64,000 bases of DNA from Paenibacillus dendritiformis (GCF_945605565.1 NZ_OX216966.1:981001-1045000); one strand, 5' to 3'. Counted from the stretch's first letter, positions 17,550-26,770 are shown. Numbers and translations: made by a program. The notes: generated from the letters alone by a model not told the origin.

Positions 17550-17563
17550 GCGTTAAGGCACAG

Positions 17564-19375
17564 CTACTCCAGCTCAAGCAAAAAGACCGGATCCCCCCCG
17601 AGCTCCTTGACAGCTTCTCTCGCTTCCTTCGGGATATCGGTAATAATGCCGTCGACCCCGAGCGAATAGAAATGGGCCGCCCGTTCCGGGTCGTTAATCG
17701 TCCATACATAGAGCGGCTTGCCGATCAGCTTGGCGGAGGCGACCAGGCGGGCGGTGACGAACGCTTCCTCCACGACGAAGAAGTCGGCGTCGAACCGGTT
17801 CAGCGGCGCGAAGGTGGCGTAAATAATGTAGCCGACCTTCAGCTCGGGAGCCTTCTCCTTCACCTCTTGAAGCAGATCATACTCGAGACTGGACACGACA
17901 ACCTCATTCTCGGCCTGATGCCGGCGGATCGTATCGATGAAGCTGGAGACATAGTCCGGCGTCTCATAGCCATGCGTCTTCAGCTCGAGGTTGAGGCGGA
18001 TGCGGCCCTTCATCGCATCCAGCACTTCATCCAGCGAAGGAACGCGTCCGGCGTAGCCGTTCTGGAAGAGCGGAATGTCCTGCAGCTCGGCCAGAGTCAG
18101 ATCATAGACGTTGACATTGTGCCGCGCGAGGCGCTTCAGATTATGGTCGTGAATGACGGCCAGCTTCCGATCCTTCGTCTGCAAAATATCGAGCTCAATG
18201 TAATCGGCCCCGGCCTCGACGGCCCCTTCGAACGCGTCCAGTGTATTCTCGACTCCTGTATTCACATTCCCGCGGTGGGCGATAATGACGAACTCATCCT
18301 TCGCCTCGCCCCAGTCGGTCAGCAGCGCCGTTACGCCCCAGCCGACTGCAATGAGCATCATCAGGCCGAACAGGGCCAGCTTCGGGCGATGCTGGGAAGC
18401 GAACAGACGTCTCTCCGCCCGAGTATGGCCCTCGGTGATATCCAGCTCCCCCGAATGCAGGGAGATGTGTTTCTTCCCGGCATAGCGGACATAGAGCCGG
18501 GTGACGACGGTGATGAACAGGGGCGTCATGACGAGCGTCATCACGTAGACCCCGAAGCTGATGACGAACCCGACCGTGACGATAGCCGTCTCGGGCAGGC
18601 TTTCCGGCAGTACCGCAATCACCGCGGCGATCAGGGCGATGAAGACGGCGACGATCAGCACGAACGCGAGCACCCATTCGCCGACGGCCCGGAGAATCGA
18701 CCATTTGCTCTTCCAGAACAGGCGGGCGCTCTTCGCGAAGGCGCGCCAGAACCGGTTCGAATCCTCCAACACAAGGATGGGCAGCGCATAGATGCAGAGC
18801 AGGTTCAAAATGGCGACGATCGTGAAAAACAGGACAAATGCCGCCGTTCCGGTGCTGGTCTTCATCAGCTCTCCCGTAATGAAGTTCGGAATCGTGACGT
18901 TCGGCAGCAGCGAGGAGCCGAAGCCCGTATTTAGCAGCGGGAACAGCAGCAGCAGGTACAGCGCCAGACCGAATATCCCAATGCGCCACAGCCCGGGAAG
19001 GCGGGACAATGCTTTGAGCACGACGGCGCGCAGCCGGACCGTTTGGCCTTGCATCCCATAATAAGCGATATAAATAAGAACGGCCAATTCGGTATAAATC
19101 AGCATCATTGCCACCGGAGCGAGCAGGACGAGACTAAGCAATCCGTACCGGCTCAGGGCGAAGCGCAGCAGATCGTGATTGGCGGCGGCCCCGAAGCCGC
19201 CGATCTCCAATATTTTGTTGAAAACGATCGACACGAACGGGATGAATAACCCGATTGTCATTAGCTTGTAGAACAGCTCGAAAAGAAGAAAGGGCCGATA
19301 GGCGTATTTCCAGACCTGCAGCACCCCGCGAATCATTTGGAACGGACGCCGCGTCCGTAGGTTCAAGGTGTTCAT
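17564..19375 (-). CDS. Membrane-anchored glycerophosphodiester phosphodiesterase
   Basis: About 603 residues. The first ~340 form the GDPD membrane domain with several hydrophobic helices; the rest is an extracellular-type GDPD TIM barrel. Catalytic markers: HRGN and ENT near the barrel start, ADYIELDILQTKDRKLAVIHD with the metal-binding Glu-Asp and catalytic His, and LNLELKTHG. These enzymes hydrolyse glycerophosphodiesters to glycerol-3-phosphate and an alcohol, and in Firmicutes can act on teichoic acid or lipid head groups at the cell surface. ATG 19373-19375, 10 bases after AAAGGAAA, is preferred over the GTG three codons upstream. Confidence 0.9.
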   Translation of the reverse strand: MNTLNLRTRRPFQMIRGVLQVWKYAYRPFLLFELFYKLMTIGLFIPFVSIVFNKILEIGGFGAAANHDLLRFALSRYGLLSLVLLAPVAMMLIYTELAVLIYIAYYGMQGQTVRLRAVVLKALSRLPGLWRIGIFGLALYLLLLFPLLNTGFGSSLLPNVTIPNFITGELMKTSTGTAAFVLFFTIVAILNLLCIYALPILVLEDSNRFWRAFAKSARLFWKSKWSILRAVGEWVLAFVLIVAVFIALIAAVIAVLPESLPETAIVTVGFVISFGVYVMTLVMTPLFITVVTRLYVRYAGKKHISLHSGELDITEGHTRAERRLFASQHRPKLALFGLMMLIAVGWGVTALLTDWGEAKDEFVIIAHRGNVNTGVENTLDAFEGAVEAGADYIELDILQTKDRKLAVIHDHNLKRLARHNVNVYDLTLAELQDIPLFQNGYAGRVPSLDEVLDAMKGRIRLNLELKTHGYETPDYVSSFIDTIRRHQAENEVVVSSLEYDLLQEVKEKAPELKVGYIIYATFAPLNRFDADFFVVEEAFVTARLVASAKLIGKPLYVWTINDPERAAHFYSLGVDGIITDIPKEAREAVKELGGDPVFLLELE

Positions 19376-19563
19376 GATGTACACGTTTCCTTTAGATCAG
19401 AATGTATCAATATTCGACGCTGCCTGAGGCGCGTCATCCTTCATGCTGTATAACCTATTATAGGAAAATAGCGCCCGTGAGCCAAATGGACCGGAGAAAC
19501 GGAGAAGCGGAGCCATGAAACGGGGCGGGAGCTCTGTTCGCAGGAGCATAACCCGACTGCAGC

Positions 19564-19608
19564 AAAAAAGCTACCCTGCGGCAGTTGGATGCTGCAAGAT
19601 AGCTTTTG
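19564..19608 (-). terminator. Terminator of gudB
   Basis: Read on the minus strand, AAAAGCTATCTTGC and the later GCAGGGTAGCTTTTTT form a stem with a T run. It starts just 18 bp beyond the gudB stop. Confidence 0.75.
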
Positions 19609-19625
19609 ATTGCTGGTTCGATGTA

Positions 19626-20891
19626 TTACACCCAGCCGCGAGCTCGCATAGCTTCAGTAACGCGTTGAAGCGAGATCATGTATGCGGCCGTACGCAGGTC
19701 CGTATTGTATTCATTGGCCATGTCGCGCACCGCTTCGTACGACTTGACCATATTCGTCTGCAGCTTGTCGAGGACTTCCTCTTCGCTCCAGTAGTAGTTC
19801 ATCAAGTTCTGTACCCATTCGAAGTAGGATACGGTTACGCCGCCGGCATTTGCCAAAATATCAGGAATGACGATGCAGCCTTTTTGATTCAGGATGGCGT
19901 CCGCCTCCGGTGTCGTCGGGCCATTCGCTGCTTCCGCCACGATGCGGGCTTTGATACGAGGGGCATTTTCCTTCGTGATGACATTTTCCAATGCTGCCGG
20001 AATGAGGATGTCGACGTCCAGTTCAAGCAGTTTCTCATTCGAAACGTGGAAATCTTGACCATAGTCCAGAATCGTCGCTTCGTCCTTCAACTGCTCGACG
20101 CGGTCGAGATCGAGTCCGTTCGGATCGTAGATTCCTCCGCGGGAGTCGCTTACGGCTACGATAGTCGCGCCGAGGTCGGTCAGCAGGCGAGCCGCAATGC
20201 GACCGGCGTTGCCGAAGCCTTGAATGGCTACCGTCGCCTTCTCCATCGGCCGGCCGATGTCCTGAAGCGCCGATTGAATCGTATATACACAGCCCTGGGC
20301 CGTCGCTGCATTCCGTCCTTGGGAGCCTCCGATAATAATCGGTTTGCCTGTAATGACGCCCGGCGTATAATGTCCGCGCAGCTTGCTGTAGGTATCCATC
20401 ATCCAGCCCATAATCTGCGGCGTGGTGTATACGTCTGGAGCCGGAATGTCCCGTTCAGGTCCTACAATATCCGAGATGGCTTCCATGAAAGCGCGGCTGA
20501 CCCGTTCAATTTCCCCTTTGCTCATTTGGCGAGGATCGCAAATGACGCCGCCCTTGCCCCCGCCGTAAGGCAGGCCAACGACGCCGCATTTGAACGTCAT
20601 CCACATCGATAATGCTTTGACTTCGTCCAGCGTCACGTCCGGATGGAATCGGATGCCGCCTTTTGTTGGTCCGATAGCATCATTGTGCTGGGAACGATAT
20701 CCGTCAAAAATCCGTACCGTACCGTCGTCCATCCGTACAGGGAAGCTTACCGATAATACCCGTTTCGGTTTTTTCAATAGTTCAGTAACATGCTCGGGTA
20801 ACTGTAATTTTGCCGCAGCCGCATCGATTTGCTTTTGTACGATTTCGTACGGGTTTAGCACTTCTGCTTGTTCACGTTGTAACATTTCCAA
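19626..20891 (-). CDS. gudB: NAD-dependent glutamate dehydrogenase (GudB/RocG type)
   Basis: Converts glutamate to 2-oxoglutarate and ammonia. A 421-residue protein, standard for the hexameric bacterial enzyme. GGIRFHP near 80, the catalytic Lys113 in GLPYGGGKGG, DIPAPDV with its Asp, and the Rossmann motif GFGNAGR are all intact. The start is a TTG two codons before an ATG; GGGTGATGAG lies upstream. GudB and RocG cannot be told apart from this alone, since no roc genes are adjacent. Confidence 0.93.
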   Translation of the reverse strand: MEMLQREQAEVLNPYEIVQKQIDAAAAKLQLPEHVTELLKKPKRVLSVSFPVRMDDGTVRIFDGYRSQHNDAIGPTKGGIRFHPDVTLDEVKALSMWMTFKCGVVGLPYGGGKGGVICDPRQMSKGEIERVSRAFMEAISDIVGPERDIPAPDVYTTPQIMGWMMDTYSKLRGHYTPGVITGKPIIIGGSQGRNAATAQGCVYTIQSALQDIGRPMEKATVAIQGFGNAGRIAARLLTDLGATIVAVSDSRGGIYDPNGLDLDRVEQLKDEATILDYGQDFHVSNEKLLELDVDILIPAALENVITKENAPRIKARIVAEAANGPTTPEADAILNQKGCIVIPDILANAGGVTVSYFEWVQNLMNYYWSEEEVLDKLQTNMVKSYEAVRDMANEYNTDLRTAAYMISLQRVTEAMRARGWV

Positions 20892-21684
20892 GGCTCATCA
20901 CCCATCCTTTCAAGCGTTATAGGAACACTTTTCAAACATTATACTGAGAATGTGCGGATTTTGAAATAGCAAACGTTGTGAAATTCATAAAATAGTTAAA
21001 GATTATATGACGCTTAGTGTAAATTTTCATTACATTAATTTATTCTTTTATGGCTATAAAACCTTTTTATAGAAAATATTTGTCAATTATACGCACTTTT
21101 TTCGTCTTCGAGATGTGGACACTTGAGCGATGGCAGAAGTAAGGAAGGGAAAGCTGACGTGGCCCAATCCTAATGACAGCACGCGTTCTCGTATTTTGAG
21201 CTTTGTCTTTGTCAGGAGGACGTTCGTGTTTTATGGAAAATGAACGAGGGACCTCTCTTCACCCGGCGAACCGGCATAACGGAATGCGGAGTGCTGTTCT
21301 TCTATCCTAAAATGTGCCCTATTATAATGGAAATGATTTTTTTTATTGTGGTGATTATTTTTTGTTATTCCGTGTCCGAATTATTCATTCTTTCCTTCTA
21401 TAGGTGTTTAATTCGCATTATCACCCCTTTGTGTAAGCCTGTCACATGAATGCACCTCAAGAACTCCATTGCTTTACTCTGACGCAGTAATTAGGCTTGA
21501 AAATATAGTATGCAGAATGCGCCGGATTCGATGCCATCCAAGCTGTTGAGAGGAAGCAGGAAGGATACGGCCTATATACATATCGAGGAAATGTCCCGAA
21601 CGAATGAGCACAGCAGAATGGCGCTCGTCCTCGCCCTCTTCCGTATGGAAGGCCGCTCCCGCTTGCCGTTCGGAGGCACCGATT
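20892..21684. other. Long intergenic stretch upstream of gudB
   Basis: The half nearest gudB is clearly AT-rich. A 69-codon frame at 21240-21449 is hydrophobic, has no ribosome binding site and looks accidental. No riboswitch or repeat was recognised. Confidence 0.5.
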
Positions 21685-21834
21685 TTTCCCGAATTCGTAC
21701 ATTTCGTGGATCCTTTTGTATGGACAGACGGGGAGGTAGGATATATGATGATTGCCAAGGACGGAACGGGCGGGTTCCATCATGGGCATCATCGGTGGAA
21801 CATGGTCATTCCAATCGATGGAGGGATTCGATGA
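21685..21834 (+). pseudogene. Possible remnant of a glycoside-hydrolase-like gene
   Basis: The frame ending at the TGA 21832-21834, which overlaps the GDSL start codon, reads 'FVDPFVWTDGEVGYMMIAKD' followed by GTGGFHHGHH. This resembles the DPFVW...Y..IAKD segment of GH43-like five-bladed propeller proteins. The residues before it do not fit that family, and no complete gene can be built. It is either a decayed fragment or chance. Confidence 0.3.
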
Positions 21835-22484
21835 GTAGCTCAGTACCGAAGCGAACGATTCAAGATGGAGATGTGGTTCTGTTTCAAGGCGACAGCATCA
21901 CGGATGCGGGCCGTCAGCGGGAATTGTCCTCCCATCTGGGCACAGGCTATGCCTTCATGGCGGCAGGTCTGTTCCAGAGCATGTACCCGCAGCTCGATGT
22001 CTCTTTCCTGAACCGGGGAATCAGCGGGGATCGGGTTCGCGATCTGCAGGCGCGCTGGGAGGAAGACTGCCTGAAGCTGAAGCCGACATGGGTCAGCATT
22101 TACATCGGCATTAACGATTGCTGGAGGCGCTATACCCGTCAGGAGGAGACGACGGCCGAGCAATTCGAGTCCGGATACCGCGATATTATTGAACGAACCT
22201 TGAAGGAGTTGGAAGCGCAGCTCGTGCTCGTCGAGCCGTTCGTGCTGCCGGTGCCGGCCGATCGAACGCAATGGCGGGAGGATCTGGATCCGAAAATTCA
22301 TATCGTGCGAGGGCTTGCTCGGGAATACGGCGCTTACTATGTGCCGCTGGACGGTCTGTTCGCGCAGGCGGCCGCCCGCCGCGAATCGCCATTCTGGGCT
22401 CCGGACGGCGTTCATCCGACGCCCGCTGGCCACGCGCTGATCGCGAAGGCTTGGCTGGAAGCGGTAGGCGCTCCGGCAAAATAA
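21831..22484 (+). CDS. SGNH/GDSL-type esterase
   Basis: A 217-residue SGNH hydrolase. Block I GDSIT with Ser22, block III GIND, and block V DGVHPT with the Asp-His pair are all visible; the middle Gly block is NRGISGDR. Likely an esterase that deacetylates sugars or polysaccharides. ATG 21831 has GGAGGGATTC upstream; a longer frame from 21510 begins with unrelated sequence. No signal peptide, so cytoplasmic. A strong terminator follows. Confidence 0.87.
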   Translation: MSSSVPKRTIQDGDVVLFQGDSITDAGRQRELSSHLGTGYAFMAAGLFQSMYPQLDVSFLNRGISGDRVRDLQARWEEDCLKLKPTWVSIYIGINDCWRRYTRQEETTAEQFESGYRDIIERTLKELEAQLVLVEPFVLPVPADRTQWREDLDPKIHIVRGLAREYGAYYVPLDGLFAQAAARRESPFWAPDGVHPTPAGHALIAKAWLEAVGAPAK

Positions 22485-22510
22485 GACATAAATAAGAGTC
22501 TGTAAGCGCC

Positions 22511-22547
22511 ATCCTGTGTCGTCCTTTGCGTGACACAGGATTTTTTT
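22511..22547 (+). terminator. Terminator of the GDSL gene
   Basis: ATCCTGTGTC (22511-22520) pairs with GACACAGGAT (22532-22541), followed by TTTTTT. Confidence 0.9.
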
Positions 22548-22759
22548 ATGCAAGGCCCACCGATGGCTCCCCATAGCTCCGCCTTGACGATGCCGGTCCC
22601 ACGGGCGTACCTGCTCAGTGATCCGCTGCAGCGGAGCTCCCAAGGAGCGAAGAACAGATCGATTGGGCTGTGGCAAATCACGGGTACGCTTGAATTCAGC
22701 CCTCTGATGTTGTTATGCTAAAGCCGAAAGATTCACGAATATAGCGAGGAGGTTCGAAC

Positions 22760-23461
22760 GTGACCCGCATTTTAATTGTGGATGACGATAAAGAAATTGC
22801 CGATTTAATCGAAATATATTTACGGAACGAAGGCTACCAACTGTTCAAGGCCCATGACGGGGTTGAGGCTTTGTCGGTGCTGGAGCGGGATCCGGTGGAT
22901 CTGGTTATTTTGGATATCATGATGCCGAAGCTGGACGGGATGTCCGTCTGCCTGAAGATTCGGGAAAAGCAGGCGATACCGGTCCTTATGCTGAGCGCCA
23001 AGGCGGAGGACATGGACAAAATTATGGGGCTGATGACCGGCGCGGACGATTATATGGTGAAGCCGTTCAATCCGTTGGAGCTGGTGGCCCGCGTCAAATC
23101 GCTTCTTCGCCGCACTTATCAGTTGAACGCTCATATCCAGGCAGGCTCCGAGCCTGCCGGGGTCATTCGCATCCAGGATCTTGAGATTAACAAGGCGACG
23201 CATTCCGTACGGGTGAACGGGCAGCCTATCCATTTAACCTCGATGGAATTCGAAATCCTCTATGTAATGGCAAGCAATCCAGGAAGAGTATACAGCGCGG
23301 AAGAACTGTACGAACGGGTATGGCAGGAGAGCTTCAACGGCTCCCACAATACAGTAGCGGTGCATATCAGCAAGCTCCGGGACAAGCTGGAGGCCCATGG
23401 AGAGAAATATATACAGACCGTATGGGGAGTAGGGTATAAGATTGAACAAGCATTGGGCTAA
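22760..23461 (+). CDS. VanR-like OmpR-family response regulator
   Basis: A 233-residue two-component regulator: receiver domain 1-~115 with acidic pocket D8-D10, phospho-acceptor Asp52 (LVILDIMMP) and Lys in DYMVKPF, then an OmpR-type winged helix (~135-233, ending TVWGVGYKIEQ). The receiver text (DKIMGLMTGADDY, then KPFNPLELVARVK) is of the VanR type found in Paenibacillus. No vanH, van ligase or vanX gene follows, so a glycopeptide-resistance role is not established. AGGAGG precedes the start, and the kinase gene overlaps its last 20 bases. Confidence 0.88.
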   Translation: MTRILIVDDDKEIADLIEIYLRNEGYQLFKAHDGVEALSVLERDPVDLVILDIMMPKLDGMSVCLKIREKQAIPVLMLSAKAEDMDKIMGLMTGADDYMVKPFNPLELVARVKSLLRRTYQLNAHIQAGSEPAGVIRIQDLEINKATHSVRVNGQPIHLTSMEFEILYVMASNPGRVYSAEELYERVWQESFNGSHNTVAVHISKLRDKLEAHGEKYIQTVWGVGYKIEQALG

Positions 23462-24605
23462 AAGTATCCGTTGGAAGCTGCTCTTCAGGTTTGCGCTGAC
23501 CCTGCTTCTTACCTTTATGAGCCTTGTATTGCTCATGTTCGCCGCCGGCGTGCTACGGGAGCTGAAGGAGCCTGTCACATACCGCATCATCAATTTCTTG
23601 GCGTTTGGGCTGGGCGTCGTGCCGACGATGGTGATTGCGGGCATCATCCTCTTTATCCTCTTTTATGTGCTGCTGAATCGCCAGCTGATCGGCAGTCTCG
23701 AGCGGATTACAGAGACGGTGCAGCATATTGCGGATGGGGATTTCGATCAGAGGTGCAATATTACGACAGATGACGAGATTGGGCGTCTGGCCAAAAACAT
23801 TGATATCATGGTCTACCAATTGAAGACCTCTATTGAGGAAGAACGGCTGGCGGAACGGACGAAGAACGAACTGATTACGAGCGTATCCCATGATTTGCGG
23901 ACGCCGCTTACTTCAATTCTCGGTTATTTGGGGCTGGTCGAGCAGGACCGTTACCGCGATGAAGTGGAGCTTCGGCATTATATTCATATTGCCTATGAGA
24001 AGGCCGAGAGGCTGAATGTCATGATTAACGATTTGTTCGAATATACGCGGATGAACGGCGGCATGACTTTACGGACCAAGCCGATGAACGTGTCTGAGAT
24101 GGCTGGCCAGTTGTGCGTTCACTACCGCTACCCGATGGAGCAGGCCGGACTGACCCTTCAAATGAGCAGCAATACGGACAAATGCTGGGTTAACGCCGAT
24201 CCCGACAAACTGGTGCGCGTGTTCGACAACCTGCTGTCCAATGCGATGCACTATGCATACAGCGGCAGCGTAGTGGAGCTTCATCTTCGCCAAGATGAAG
24301 ACAAGGTGGAGATTATCGTCAAAAATGCGGGTGACCCTATCCCGAGCCAAGATTTGCCGCATATCTTCGACCGCTTCTATCGCGTCGAAAAATCACGATC
24401 CGTGAAAACCGGCGGTTCCGGACTCGGCCTTGCAATTGCCAAGACGATTATCGAGCTTCACGGCGGAACTATCCGCGCCGAGAGCTCGCCTCAGGCAACG
24501 CTGTTCACTATCGAGCTTCCGCGAATCGCTCCGCCTGATCCCGCTTATAAGAGCCAAGCAGACGGCTTGTCCGGGCAAGGAGGAGCAACTAATGTACCTG
24601 ACTAA
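23442..24605 (+). CDS. VanS-like sensor histidine kinase
   Basis: A 387-residue membrane sensor: helices at ~15-36 and ~52-78 with only a short extracellular loop, a HAMP linker (~79-135), the H-box VSHDLRTPLTS with His150, N-box LVRVFDNLLSNAMHYA, and GGSGLGLAIAK as G2. The short external loop is like VanS and other envelope sensors that detect signals within the membrane. It starts at TTG 23442 inside the regulator gene (GGGAGTAGGG upstream), implying translational coupling. A terminator follows, so the pair forms a two-gene operon. Confidence 0.9.
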   Translation: MNKHWAKSIRWKLLFRFALTLLLTFMSLVLLMFAAGVLRELKEPVTYRIINFLAFGLGVVPTMVIAGIILFILFYVLLNRQLIGSLERITETVQHIADGDFDQRCNITTDDEIGRLAKNIDIMVYQLKTSIEEERLAERTKNELITSVSHDLRTPLTSILGYLGLVEQDRYRDEVELRHYIHIAYEKAERLNVMINDLFEYTRMNGGMTLRTKPMNVSEMAGQLCVHYRYPMEQAGLTLQMSSNTDKCWVNADPDKLVRVFDNLLSNAMHYAYSGSVVELHLRQDEDKVEIIVKNAGDPIPSQDLPHIFDRFYRVEKSRSVKTGGSGLGLAIAKTIIELHGGTIRAESSPQATLFTIELPRIAPPDPAYKSQADGLSGQGGATNVPD

Positions 24606-24627
24606 GATACTCTAAATGAGGTGGTTA

Positions 24628-24657
24628 AAGCAGTGCCGGCGGGTGCTGCTTTTTTGT
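24628..24657 (+). terminator. Terminator of the VanRS-like operon
   Basis: AAGCAG, a GC-rich middle, then CTGCTTTTTTGTTTTT. It begins 22 bp after the kinase stop. Confidence 0.75.
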
Positions 24658-25165
24658 TTTTGATTGACTTGGAGGCGTTTGTTCTTGTGTTGATGGAGAG
24701 GGCTTGATTGTGCCTTAGCTTAATTGCTTCTACGACTCGCCTCCATGCTGGTGATCGGTGTTCCGTTTCTTTTGATCGGTATCCCCGTCGCTCAGGAAAA
24801 GTCACTCAAGAAAAAGGTCGCTTGAGAAAGGAAAGTTCACCCAGGAAAAGCAAAATGATGGTATCAATCGAGTATGTGCGAGTGTGTATACCTCTCAACG
24901 ATAGGAAAAAGAATGCCATATAATTTTGATGATGCAAGAAGCTAGGAACTGGCAAGACGCCAGACGTGAACAGAACCGCAGCCTCCTTAGGAAGAATGGA
25001 GAAGCCAGTAACATGTCAAAACCGCAAAACGAAATAAATCACGATACTACATCCCATGAATTATTTCCCATATTAAATACCGATTTCAAATCAGTTTCGG
25101 ATCTGGAGAGCCAACAACCTTTATGAAGGATTGGAAGCATGATTGCCGTTTCCTTGTGAATCAAT
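24658..25165. other. Intergenic stretch without a firm gene
   Basis: The only candidate is a 37-codon frame from ATG 25013 to TGA 25126 (MSKPQNEINHDTTSHELF...), with GGAGA eight bases upstream in a poorly matched setting. No family match is recognised and it is not called. No inverted repeats marking an IS end were found here. Confidence 0.4.
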
Positions 25166-26086
25166 TCATGCAGCGGCCAGATAACGAGATTGGCCCCGTA
25201 ATGTGGTTGTCCGATTCAAATAACGTTCCCTCGCCCCGTTCCTGGCAAAGCATATCTCACCTAAATTGCCCCATCCGGTTGCGTGGCGGGCGGCTGCATT
25301 TTCCCGGTAACAAAATTCATCCAAATATCGCTGCAGGTACTTCCCGCTGATTCCGCGGAACGTATCGCACAGCCAACGTTTTGCTCGACGGAATACCGTA
25401 TAAAGGGGGCTATTGTGCTTGACGCGAAACCGCTGACGGATAATAGAAACTGCGCCGGCCAGGGGACATACATGTTGTTCAGTAAAGTCAGCGCACCCCC
25501 TAGGAAGCAACAGCTTGCCGGACATGTGCTGCCGGTTGACCAGTTTCATTTTATACTCCTGCTCCTTATCATCGGGGCCCAGCGAGGCTGCCACGATAAG
25601 GGGATATTCCTGTGCCGTCAGTTCGAAACAGGAATATTGGCGGCTGCTGCCGTAATAGGCGATAAAGCCATGAACGTTATACTCGAGCTGTTCTTGCTCA
25701 TCAGCACAGCTAATCGCAGTGCGAATTTTATGGAGCATCGCCCATGCCGTTTTGTAGGTGACTTCAATAATAGAGCTTAGTCTCACCGCATTGATTCCTG
25801 CATCCCGACGTGAGACGAGCCATATCGCAACTATCCACTTCCGCAGAGAGGTTCTGCTGCCTTCCAGAATCGTGCCCGCAGTCAGGGAGGTCTGGCGCTG
25901 GCAAGCGCTGCATTCGTACAATGGGAGGCGACGTGTCCGGATGACATAGGCACGGATATGATGGCAGGTCGGGCAGCGGTAGCCATGAGGCCATTTCAGC
26001 TCGAACAGGGCAGGAATACATGAATCATCTGTAGGGAACCGATCCATCAACTCCTCCAACGAACCCACGTTTGTCCAGCCTTTCAT
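25166..26086 (-). CDS. IS1595-like transposase-derived protein with degraded catalytic core
   Basis: A 306-residue protein with the layout of IS1595-family transposases: an N-terminal zinc ribbon (YRCPTCHH at ~37-44 and YECSACQ at ~57-63), the helix-turn-helix-like 'VSRRDAGINAVRLSSI' and TYKTAWAMLHKIR, and the C-terminal FRGISGKYLQRYLDEFCYREN. Where active members have a VEVDE-type first catalytic Asp, this one reads VHGFIAYYG, and no convincing second Asp block is seen. The gene is uninterrupted, has AGGAGGG before its ATG, and has a promoter with two LexA-like palindromes. No terminal inverted repeats were found. It may be a domesticated DNA-binding protein or a decaying IS. Confidence 0.7.
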   Translation of the reverse strand: MKGWTNVGSLEELMDRFPTDDSCIPALFELKWPHGYRCPTCHHIRAYVIRTRRLPLYECSACQRQTSLTAGTILEGSRTSLRKWIVAIWLVSRRDAGINAVRLSSIIEVTYKTAWAMLHKIRTAISCADEQEQLEYNVHGFIAYYGSSRQYSCFELTAQEYPLIVAASLGPDDKEQEYKMKLVNRQHMSGKLLLPRGCADFTEQHVCPLAGAVSIIRQRFRVKHNSPLYTVFRRAKRWLCDTFRGISGKYLQRYLDEFCYRENAAARHATGWGNLGEICFARNGARERYLNRTTTLRGQSRYLAAA

Positions 26087-26118
26087 CCATGTCCCTCCTA
26101 AACTTACATTCTAAAAAA

Positions 26119-26168
26119 CAAACATATGTTCTTATTTATACTCTACCAAACATATGTTTCCATGTCAA
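26119..26168 (-). promoter_or_regulatory. Promoter with two LexA-like boxes upstream of the IS1595-like gene
   Basis: On the minus strand a TTGACA -35 (26163-26168) is followed by a 17-base spacer and TAGAGT. CAAACATATGTTTC (26147-26160) fills the spacer and CAAACATATGTTCT (26119-26132) lies just beyond the -10, 28 bp away centre to centre. Against the Bacillus LexA consensus CGAACRNRYGTTYC they have one and two mismatches. Placement across the promoter suggests repression; LexA is the leading but not the only candidate. Confidence 0.6.
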
Positions 26169-26242
26169 GGGAATTCTTGGCATGATGGATTAAAACTACA
26201 ATGAGCATCGGTATTGTCAAACCATTCGTTTAACCATCCTTG

Positions 26243-26615
26243 CCTGAGTAGTTGGGAGAGTAAGGGAAAATGTATCCTGAATGATTGGGACACTGAGCAT
26301 AAGGAGCTGCAAGTGCCTCCTGAGCGGCTGGGATATTTGTTATAAGGAGCTGCAAGTGCCTCCTGAGCGGCTGGGATATTTGTTATAAGGAGCTGCAAGT
26401 GCCTCCTGAGCGGCTGGGATATTCGCCATAAGGAACTTGCAACGGCCCCCTAAGCGGCTGGGATATTTGTTATAAGGAGCTGCAAATGTCTCCTGAGCAG
26501 CTGGGATATTTGCCATAAAGAGTTGCATACACACTCCTCAACGAATGGGCGGGGCAAGGGCAACCTGAGTGGTTGGGAGTTGCGGAAAAAGTAATCCTGA
26601 CCGAGTATGCATGAA
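26243..26615 (+). repeat. 43-bp tandem repeat array with flanking CCTGAG-type cores
   Basis: Six copies of a 43-bp unit begin at 26299, 26342, 26385, 26428, 26472 and 26515. The unit runs ATAAGGAGCTGCAAGTGCC, TCCTGAGCGGCTGGGATATTTG. The first copies are nearly identical; the fourth and sixth have drifted and the fourth gained one base. Flanking single cores at 26243, 26276, 26564 and 26596 match the array at 13369-13666. The period is not a multiple of three, so it is non-coding. It lies between the IS1595-like and carboxypeptidase genes. Confidence 0.85.
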
Positions 26616-26770
26616 AAATGGCCTGCCTTTTGAGGGGGTGCCGAGGGGGGCTTCATGTTTTCTTCATAGTTTCTTATGTTTTGTTCATTATTGCTTACAA
26701 CTATGTTAAGCGGGGTTCTATAAAATGAGGATTATTCTAAGGACGATAATGAGTGAAGGTGAGATAAATC

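Noticed and set aside
21240..21449. 69-codon hydrophobic reading frame
   Set aside because: No ribosome binding site, no recognisable family, AT-rich region prone to chance frames.
22760..24605. Glycopeptide resistance (van) operon
   Set aside because: Only regulator and sensor are present; no vanH, D-Ala-D-Lac ligase or vanX gene follows.
25013..25126. 37-codon frame beginning MSKPQNEINHD
   Set aside because: Weak ribosome binding site and no conserved features; too short to support alone.
26299..26560. CRISPR array
   Set aside because: Units are contiguous 43-bp tandem copies with no unique spacers, and no cas genes are present.
26165..26656. Minus-strand frames through the 43-bp repeats
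   Set aside because: The 43-bp period shifts frame at each unit, so the repeated peptides come from different frames and are not a repeat protein.
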